A DNA stretch of 64,000 nucleotides from Erigeron canadensis (taxonomy: Eukaryota > Streptophyta > Magnoliopsida > Asterales > Asteraceae). The stretch lies in NCBI RefSeq assembly GCF_010389155.1, contig NC_057768.1, positions 2,850,501-2,914,500 of the forward strand, written 5' to 3'. Shown piece after piece: positions 56,538 to 64,000 of this stretch. The translations under genes and the position numbers were made by a program. The stretch's first letter is position 1. Every line of letters starts with the position of its first letter. The notes under the pieces were generated by a model. That model had not been told where the DNA came from and searched no databases. It saw nothing but the letters and a program-made list of their open reading frames with translations.

Positions 56538-59089
56538 TTAAGTCTTTCACTTTTGTGTATTCATATGTAAGGAAACTCAATTATAACAATAATCAAGACA
56601 ATCCAATCCAATATTGAATAAGATTTTGTTAAATAAAATAGTTGTATACTTGACATAATATTTATACTGTCTCTTCCACCACTAACTCACTACTAGTACC
56701 GTATACACGTTAAATGTCACAATGGAAAAATCTCTCCTTATCGTTACTCAACCACTTATTTTACAACATATATCCCAAACCATCACTAATTTGAGACACA
56801 CTATTTATTTAATTAAACACTTCAAATTTTTTCTCCTTCCTACAACACATACACACTTGAAATAAATTTTTTTTTACTCATGATGTCAACCAAGACTAAC
56901 ATCATGACGAGCTGAACAAGAGTCGGATTTAGTTGTGTGTACTTGTGGTGGGGCAAATTAGGCATGAGTCCACCACGAAGCATGGGCCCGATGATGAGTG
57001 CGTTGTGAAGCTTAAGTGTTAAGGTAGTGATCAATGGCCAATACGTAAAACTTCGAGCGATCGAATAAAAGGCCTTAATTAGTATATTACAATAGTAATT
57101 TCTCTTAGCACAAGACTAAATCCTACTCGTATATATTGTTTAAAAAATATATATTTGTAATTCACAGGAGTACTATAAACATTCGACAGTACAATAAACT
57201 ATATTGTGTATTTACATTGTTAATTTAGATATACTAAACTTGTAATTATAATCGGTTAATGAATATTAGCGCGCATATACTTTTCTGTATGGCCACAAGG
57301 TCTGGGCCGTTCACATATTCATTCTTTAGGCAAGAAAGAAGCCTAATACTTTTTGTGGGTTACATGTTCTATTGTTCCCAAGAAACAATTATTGTAACTT
57401 ATAAAAGGAAACATTAAATTTTATACTTTAACGACTTGTTTCCTGCATTGTACTATTATTTCTAGATTTAGATCTTGTTTTCTTTATAAATTTCGTATTA
57501 TTAAACAAATATGGTATACTACTAATTGTCAGTTAAGAAAGCTTAAAACTAATGCACAAAAGACATATAAGTGTAGTTATCGAAATATCGATATCTTTCA
57601 TAACTCACCAAGCATATATGACATGACAAGCTCCTCATACCCTCTTAATAACATGACAAGAATCACATCCTTGCCATTTAAAGCCTACCATTTCATGGTA
57701 TGTGAGTACCCAAAGAGTACCAAGTATGTTAACCCCTAACTCGAATATCTTTTGGGCACTTATGTAGTTAAATTGTGATTGAGTGATGAAAAAATTAAAT
57801 AGTAGCAAATAGGCCGGCTTAACTCAATCGACACGAAGATACATTGATGACCCCTATGACCATCCACGGACCACGGATACGACCAAGGACGTTTCTATTT
57901 TGTAATAAAGTAGGTATATTGACCAGAGATAGATAGGAAACACTTTTAATAAGCTTATAAACAATTGTATATTTTTGGGCCTAAATAAATTATAAGATAA
58001 GGTTCATTTTTTTTTTATTTTAGCATTTGCTAAATAGAGTCTTTGAGGCTTTACCTAACATACATTAAAAAAGTTATACTTTTTAATATTAAAAATTCAC
58101 CCATTGAATCTTATATCGTAAGTATACAATTATTTAATGTATTTTTAACAAAAGCCTTCAAAATTTTGTTTAACAAAACCCTTCTTATATCTTACCCAAA
58201 CACCTTTTGGGCCTTTATTTAAAGAATAACAAAAGATTGTGTGTCATTTACTCCTATCAAACAGTTTTTCTATTTAGGGCTATGTTTATAAGAGTCCACA
58301 AGTTGCGTCCTTGTGCTTGAGGACGCTCGATGCTATGGACACGGAGAGTCCTTGAGCTGTGTCCTTGGCCAAGAGTCTCCTAGAAGAAGTCAGAGGACGC
58401 TGAGAGGTGGGGTAGGCAACAACTTTTTATCCTTTTTTTTGTTTTGTTTTATATGTGTGGTGTATATATGTGTGTGTGTGTGTGTGATAAATTATAAATT
58501 AATTTATGATGTGGCGAAAAAGTTCAAAAAAGTTTTTCTTATAGGTAGGGAGAGTTCTGAAAAGAATCCTAGGTGATGTAGCACTGAGCTGGTAGACATG
58601 AAGCTTCAAGAAATTTGCCCTTATAACTAGAGGCCTTACTTATATATCAATAGGCACATAAATGTATCATGTATTTAGATAAATTAAAAGCTTACAAAAA
58701 TACAAATATATAAAATGGTTGAATAATTTTTTTACTTCATCCAAGAATCGTGTCAATAAGGGCACCTCACCTTGATACCTTTAGGGAAGTGATAATCGTA
58801 CCACAAATTTTGATATATTTATCATACTGTACATGTTTTATAGCATATCGTACAAATATGTAATGCATGACAGTGGTAATTTTATCAAACTCTGTGGTAC
58901 GAATATCACTTCCCATACCTTTATCCTATGCGACTAGTTGACTACACTATCTATCCCCCTCATCCGACATTCCGACGTGAAAACAAACAGGCCTAAGGCC
59001 ATTCATAAGATGAAGACCCTCCTATTACCGGTTGCTCTAAACAAGCTCACTTGTATGCACATGTCCCCCTAACTTATATACAAATATAT
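56538..59089. other. intergenic, mostly unrecognised
   Basis: No gene was supported. A GC-richer open stretch at 58313-58420 (LEDARCYGHGESLSCVLGQE) is bounded by TAGGGCTATGTTTATAAGAG and may be a MITE or a gene scrap. A GT microsatellite lies at 58469-58486. The minus-strand frame at 56840-57034 has no known text. Confidence 0.35.
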
Positions 59090-60362
59090 GTACACATTCT
59101 TTGCTAAGCTTTTTGTCCAATGCTAAGCCAACCTAATCAGACCATTTAGAATTTTGCTTTGGTTGAAACATCATATTCATATGTCGGCCAATTACATTTC
59201 TCATAAACATATTTTAAATATTGCATAAACTTTCTACAAAATTTGATTTCAATATTGAATTTGAGCAAGAAATAGTTTACTACTCATATAAATTGAAGGT
59301 GGTTTTACAGTTTCAAGTTATCTGGATAAAGTGAAATTTGATTCAGATTTATGCTTTCTAACCGAGACTAATTGTTTCTGAACATTTTTTTGTGACCTTC
59401 AAAATATATATACACATTTTTTGCTAAGCTTTTAGTCCAATGCTAAGCCAACCTAATCAGGCCATTTAGAATTTTGCGTTGGTAGACACATCATATTCAT
59501 ATGCCAGCCAATTACATTTCCCAGAAACATATTCTAAATATTGCATAAACTTTTTACAAAATTTGAATTTAATATTAAATTTGAGCCAGAAATAGTTTAC
59601 TACTCATATAAAATGAATGTGGTTTTACCAATTCAAGTTATCCGGTTAAAGTGATTTTTTGACTCAGATTTACGCTTCCTAATTGAGACTGATTGTTTCT
59701 GAATATTTTTTTTTTGTTACCTTGAAAATATATATACACATTTTTTGCTAAGCTTTTTGTCCAATGCTAAGCCAACCTAATTAGACCAGTTAAAATTTTG
59801 CTTTAGTAGACACACTATATTCATATGCCGGTCAATTACATTTTCTAGAAACATATTCTAAATATTGTATAAACTTTTGTTATTTTCCGAGGATTTAAAC
59901 CACCATCGCATCATCTCATCAGCGACCCTATAAAAACCGCCGGCCACCACCATTGCAATTTCCGGTGAACTCAACTTCGAGCAGTCGGTCGTTGGAGAAC
60001 AAGTTTTATGGTGGTGGAAATGATGATACATATCTTTATTTGTATCTATTTTATTATGGAATATAATTCATTATAAATACATGATTCAACACTCCATGTA
60101 AGCTTAAATGAATAAGTGACAGTCATGTTAGATTTTTAAATTAATAGAAATTAGATGGTAACCTGTAACCTTTTTAACAGGTTACCCATTACATTTTTCG
60201 GACAAAATTATTAGTTAATTACATAAAATAAACACGAGATCGTTACAAAAAATAGACATTTTGTCATAGTTAATTACACTCAGAGGTCATAATCCCATGG
60301 TTTTACCGATTCAAGTTATCCAAATAAAGTGAGTTTTTTTTACTTAGATTTATTTTTCCTAA
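59090..60362 (+). repeat. three-unit tandem repeat, unit about 320 bases
   Basis: Units begin TACACATT(C/T)TTTGCTAAGC near 59090, 59411 and 59731. All carry CCAATGCTAAGCCAACCTAA, ATGCC/TCGGCCAATTACAT-type words and GAGACT(A/G)ATTGTTTCTGAA. The third unit is split twice: by a 420-base insert (59879-60298) and by the Harbinger element at 60363, after which the unit resumes at 62647 with CCGAGACTAATTGTTTGTAA. No coding text is seen in the unit. Confidence 0.88.
59879..60298. other. insert within the third tandem unit
   Basis: Aligned with units 1 and 2, these 420 bases are extra. They hold a GC-richer block (ACCGCCGGCCACCACCATTG, minisatellite-free) and the inverted words GGTAACCTG/CAGGTTACC near 60165-60186. 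No clear ends or target duplication; class unknown. Confidence 0.5.
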
Positions 60363-60728
60363 GGGGCAAGGGTGTAGTGCCACAAATTGGCTTTTCAGCA
60401 TGTTTTTGGCAAAATTCTAGCCAATGAGGTTTTGACACATGTCCTTGCCAATTTGAAGCAAAAACTTGCCAATTTCTGTCAAAAAAAAGTTACCAATTAA
60501 GCCCTAAACTTTCATTAACTTTAACACACAACACAACCTAAATAAAACATTTTATTTAAACCTCACAACAAACACAATACAAGTAACGGCTATATGCCTT
60601 TTTCATTATTATATTTTTCCTTTTACACTCTATTTATACCTAACAAACACAACTATTTCAAACACAACAATATTATCTCAAATCTTTTCTATCTGTATCA
60701 AATAACTTCATTCAAACATCACAACCAA

Positions 60729-61103
60729 ATGGCGCATCAGAGTTGGACTGAAGCAGAAAATCTTTTGTTGTCGAGGTGTTGGATGTTGAGGTATCTTGAC
60801 CCAATGACCTGTATATGTGAAATGGCTAACCCAAGCGAAAACTTGTGGAACGACATTACTGAAATGTTCAACGGGGACACGACTAAAGGTCCACAGAGCG
60901 AACATCAAGTAGCAAGTCACATGAGAAGATTTCGGCAGGCATATAAGTAGTTTGAGGCAATTTGTATGAGGTTAAATGCACATGGGAGGATCATTGGTGA
61001 TGAGATGCTTTATGAAACGGCGCATCAAGAGTACCATGAGATGTATGAGAGGCGTTTCAGTTACGACGAGTGTTTCAGGGAGCTTATCATGGTTACTTAT
61101 TAA
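60729..61103 (+). pseudogene. SANT-like ORF of Harbinger element 2
   Basis: From the ATG at 60729 it reads MAHQSWTEAENLLLSRCW, then SENLWNDITEMFNGD, EHQVASHMRRFRQAYK-stop-FEAICMRLNAHGRIIGD and CFRELIMVTY, ending at 61103. The Trp-Thr-x-x-Glu-(D/N) start and the spaced Trp residues fit the SANT/Myb-like ORF1 of these elements. The single TAG at 60948-60950 stands where KWF is expected, so it is one G-to-A change from an open 125-codon frame. The gene is simpler and less worn than the relic at 42519. Confidence 0.7.
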
Positions 61104-61333
61104 TTGTTTTAAATTATGAAGTGTGTTTTAGTGTTCTGAATTATTTAATGTCTTTAAGTATTTTAAAAGAAACATTACAAGTATACAACATAATAGTCTT
61201 CCAGAGCAATTTAACAACATAAATTATTCAATGCTTTCGCCCATATGATCAGATGGTCCAAGGTGATAACCGCACAAGCAAGTTGTTCCACAGCAATTTG
61301 AATCTGGTCGATCTTCCCATGCAAATAATTATA

Positions 61334-61537
61334 TTATTGGCACTCAGGATCTTTAAAATACCAGGTTTGTATATAATCGATTTGTTCTCGACACCATTGC
61401 TTCTTCGCATTTAGTTTTCGCATAACTGCAACAAGTTTCTCTTTAAACCTTTGGTGGTCGAGGATATCGGCCATGATACTCTCATGCACTTGATCGACAG
61501 TCATTTTTGGATTACTAACATTTGATGAAGAAGCCAT
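61334..61537 (-). CDS. small helical protein of Harbinger element 2 (paralogue of 61825)
   Basis: This intact 67-residue ORF (MASSSNVSNPKMTVDQVHES, IMADILDHQRFKEKLVAVM, KKQWCREQIDYIQTW) is Ser-rich at the start, then a charged amphipathic helix. It resembles the start of the plus-strand ORF at 61825: both have (L/M)T(I/V)D(E/Q), then IM(A/V)DI, then VM..L..K and C..Q...I. The two genes are head to head, about 290 bases apart, and may share a promoter. I do not know the family; partner or DNA-binding helper of ORF1 is only a guess. Confidence 0.5.
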   Translation of the reverse strand: MASSSNVSNPKMTVDQVHESIMADILDHQRFKEKLVAVMRKLNAKKQWCREQIDYIQTWYFKDPECQ

Positions 61538-61740
61538 TTTTCAGATGTATACAAGTTTGTGTTTTGATATATGTTTCAGATGAAGGAACCAATATTTAAA
61601 GTTAAACAACAAGACACTCATTCAACGTTCAAAATTCAAAATATTTACACTAAATATCTACACTTTTAGTCCCTTAAATAGCCAAAAATTCAAATACATT
61701 TACACTTCCAGTCCCTGAACGGCTAGCTGGATTGTCACTC

Positions 61741-61748
61741 TATAAATA
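61741..61748 (+). promoter_or_regulatory. TATA box of the plus-strand gene in Harbinger element 2
   Basis: TATAAATA lies 84 bases before the ATG at 61825, in the interval shared with the divergent minus-strand gene. Confidence 0.4.
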
Positions 61749-61824
61749 CAAACCTAGAGCTCAATTCAGTTTCATTACTATCAAAATATTTTCATCCTTG
61801 TACAAACTCACTTTTTCTAACCAA

Positions 61825-62274
61825 ATGAAGTTCTCATCATCAAAAAAGAATGTTCACCGACCTCGTCTGACTATAGATGAGATGAAAATACGAATCATGG
61901 TTGATATCAAAGAGGACACGATCCATCAAACATAACTTTTTGGGGTTATGGGCTACCTACGGGAGAAAAGACGACGATGCGAGCAACAGGTAGAGGCAAT
62001 AAAAGCGTCAGGCCGCAATGTTTCGAAGCACGAAAAGCACTATTTTTTGTTTCTACAGGGGGAGATCAGCAAGGTCAAGAAGGTAGTCGATGATGTTTTT
62101 AAGGCCGGTCAAACGTTGGGTGACCAATGCACTTGGTCCGAATCGTTCCACGACAACTGCGGGGAAGACAAAATCACATGGGAAGTCAAATACTCGCAAC
62201 ACGACAAGTGGTGGCTTGACGATTATGCTTACCGTGGCTTAGAAAGTATGTCAATAAAAGATGATGATGAGTAA
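61825..62274 (+). pseudogene. coiled-coil protein of Harbinger element 2, one in-frame stop
   Basis: The frame starts MKFSSSKKNVHRPRLTIDEM at 61825, meets TAA at 61933-61935 and continues LFGVMGYLREKRRRCEQQVE, FLFLQGEISKVKKVVDDVF, DKWWLDDYAYRGLESMS and an acidic end at 62274. Reading through gives 149 positions. A start at the ATG 61948 gives an intact 108-residue protein, so a shorter product is possible. The first third parallels the minus-strand ORF at 61334-61537. TATAAATA at 61741-61748 would serve as its TATA box. No family recognised. Confidence 0.5.
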
Positions 62275-62690
62275 TTGTAGGCAATGTATTTCGTGTTTTT
62301 ATCATGTACTATCTTTTTTTAATTATGTGTTCTCTTCTTATTTTAAATTGTGTTTCTTAATAATAAAAAAATGTGTTTTGTTTAATTATAATTGGAAAAA
62401 TGTATGTTTATGTTGTATATGTAGAAGGGGGTTATAAAAAGAAAAAAATAAACACGCTCCAACGTTCACTTTTCCTGCCAAAATGGCCACATGGCACTTG
62501 CCCATTGTTCACTAGCACCGTCAAAATTAACCGATGTAACTTGCCAAAAACTTGTAAATGCATGTGCTATAGATTTGCCAAATAGCCGATGTTAACTGAT
62601 CTTTTTTGCCGATAAAATTAACTTGCCGACTACACTCTTGCCCTAACCGAGACTAATTGTTTGTAAACATTTTTTTTGTTACCTTTAAAA

Positions 62691-64000
62691 TTGTACCCAA
62701 TGAAATTCGAACATCCGCCTTTTGAAAATAAATTCAAGATAACAAGTACTATAACATTTTGATGGTAGTTTATTTATTATATATGATCAAATTATTCATA
62801 TGTGCTTGGAATTAAGTCCATCTTGGCCTTTTCCATTTAATTAAAGCTTAAAGGATTATGGCACCCTTTCCTATTTGTGGGTTTTCTAGCCCCAGCTAGC
62901 ACTGTTTCACTTGTGTGTGAGGACAAAATAATAGCCCATATTGTTCATAGCTGTATACCGAGTAGTCTTATACCTAGTGTGTGTGTGTGCATTGATCGAA
63001 GTTTTGTACTAATTGTGTACAATCCAATGCTACATACATAGCTGGTTTTCATGCATTGATAGAGCATGTTCCAGGTCTAATATATACGGTTTGTTTGGCT
63101 TATTTTATGTTTGGTTTGTTCAGATTTAAGTGGGTTCGTATTGGCCAATTGAGGGACCTTGCACCAACTCTCCATTCAATTACCATATGTGTGTAAACAT
63201 CACGTTATGCTACTACACCTAATTAACATTATTATGTGGTATATTTGTTGTTAGGGTTATGATTTTTAGATTATCGGTTGGATATCATAAGATATCGTTT
63301 TCGAAACTTATTCATGGTCGAGAAGGTTTAGCTTAATTAATTCGCTTAAAAAATCAGTTTTATCATAACTTAATTACAAAGTTAAAATAATGAATAACTA
63401 ATAAATTTTGATAGGATGTACATTTTTTAGGGTGATATTTGTATAATCTATTTTAGAAAAATGTTATATGTAGCCTTTAGGCGGTAGTTAACGTGAATAA
63501 AAAAAATTATACTTTCTATATGATTACAAAGCACACCCTTTGAATTTATGATAATTGTACACCTACAACTCACCAGACTTTGTTTACGGTAAAGTACAAC
63601 TCCTATAGTAGCTGTTAATACGAATAACAGAAACTCTGTTATAGCCATTGCTTTCAATGTACTCTACGGATAGAGGAATACATAGAGTTCAACATAGTAA
63701 AATAAAAAATTGAAAGATTTCGTTGAAATTGTTCGTTTTGTATCATTAAAGATTGTACAAGTGATAGATGTACAGTCGTGGTAAATAATAAAAAAATGTG
63801 ATACGAATATCAATTTTTTTGTTTTTTTTACAACGATAAATATTATAACTTTTTTTAAATAATTTTAGTATGACTTGCACGGTCAAAGTCATGAAGTAAC
63901 GATAAATTTTGATAGGATGTTTTGTTTGTTTTTTATTTTATTTTATTCCTAACGTACGGTAAATGTTGGTTCCTAATCGTTAATTATTCCCAAGTTACTC
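62691..64000. other. intergenic to the right edge, nothing recognised
   Basis: AT-rich. The minus-strand frame at 63448-63657 starts with a short hydrophobic run but has no family text. No repeat ends were found. Confidence 0.35.

Larger units (their letters stand above)
60363..62643 (+). mobile_element. PIF/Harbinger-like element 2 with three small genes
   Basis: The ends GGGGCAAGGGTGTAGTGCC and, inverted, GGGCAAGAGTGTAGTCGGC match element 1. TAA lies on both sides (60360-60362 and 62644-62646), while units 1 and 2 of the surrounding tandem repeat show the uninterrupted site with one TAA. The 2,281-bp body has a SANT-like ORF (60729-61103), a minus-strand ORF (61334-61537) and a related plus-strand ORF (61825-62274), but no DDE transposase. 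TTGCCAA/TTGGCAA words cluster under both ends, probably transposase-binding sites. Confidence 0.85.

Noticed and set aside
59090..60362. Three-unit tandem array as a CRISPR-like or centromeric satellite
   Set aside because: Only three units of about 320 bases with no short repeat-spacer pattern; it is a local duplication.

Overview
This window is AT-rich plant nuclear DNA. Evidence for a plant: GT-AG introns with T-rich acceptors, plant-specific protein families (NPH3/RPT2-like, CASP-like, PADRE/DUF4228, a thylakoid-targeted protein), and plant transposon types (MULE, PIF/Harbinger, Helitron, tRNA-derived SINE, L1-type LINE). A eudicot, perhaps an asterid such as a daisy-family species, is my best guess. 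That guess rests on the look of the repeats and gene copies, not on any search.

Five host genes look intact. (1) 17682-18164 (-) encodes a 160-residue protein with a two-part chloroplast/thylakoid targeting signal. (2) 19872-20285 (+) encodes a 67-residue Cys-rich protein whose last codons come from a second exon. (3) 24891-27057 (+) is a four-exon BTB-NPH3 gene of 613 residues. (4) 31830-33287 (+) is a three-exon CASP-like gene (CASPL5B type, 158 residues) with a SINE in its second intron. (5) 54309-54797 (+) is a PADRE-domain gene with an N-myristoylation motif. A chloroplast-type first exon runs off the left edge at 326-514 (-).

Most of the rest is transposons and broken gene pieces. The centrepiece is a 5,622-bp Mutator-like element (8726-14347) with 84-bp terminal inverted repeats that I read as identical and a perfect 9-bp target duplication. 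It carries a mudrA-like transposase gene (PB1-like domain, acidic repeats, Mu DNA-binding domain, MULE DDE domain, SWIM finger, zinc knuckle) broken by in-frame stops. It also carries a convergent second gene for a GRF-type zinc-finger protein. Two PIF/Harbinger-like elements (42168-44199 and 60363-62643) carry SANT/Myb-like ORF1 relics. The second also carries a divergent pair of related small coiled-coil genes and sits in the third unit of a roughly 320-bp tandem repeat, so the neighbouring units give its empty site. At least eight Helitrons or Helitron ends can be delimited by 5'-TC and CTRR-T-3' signals, three of them from one family with replication-protein-A-like relics.

Gene relics include a chimeric locus whose last exon matches the C-terminal WD40 repeat of RACK1 (3736-5806), an F-box/LRR fragment (7451-7733, -), a pectin-methylesterase-inhibitor fragment (36384-36540) and a duplicated, broken last exon of the CASP-like gene (36613-36760) inside a roughly 1.1-kb segmental duplication. 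Many premature stops in the relics are explicable as CAA/CAG or TGG codons changed by C-to-T or G-to-A transitions, as expected of methylated, silenced DNA. No rRNA, true tRNA or CRISPR array was seen.
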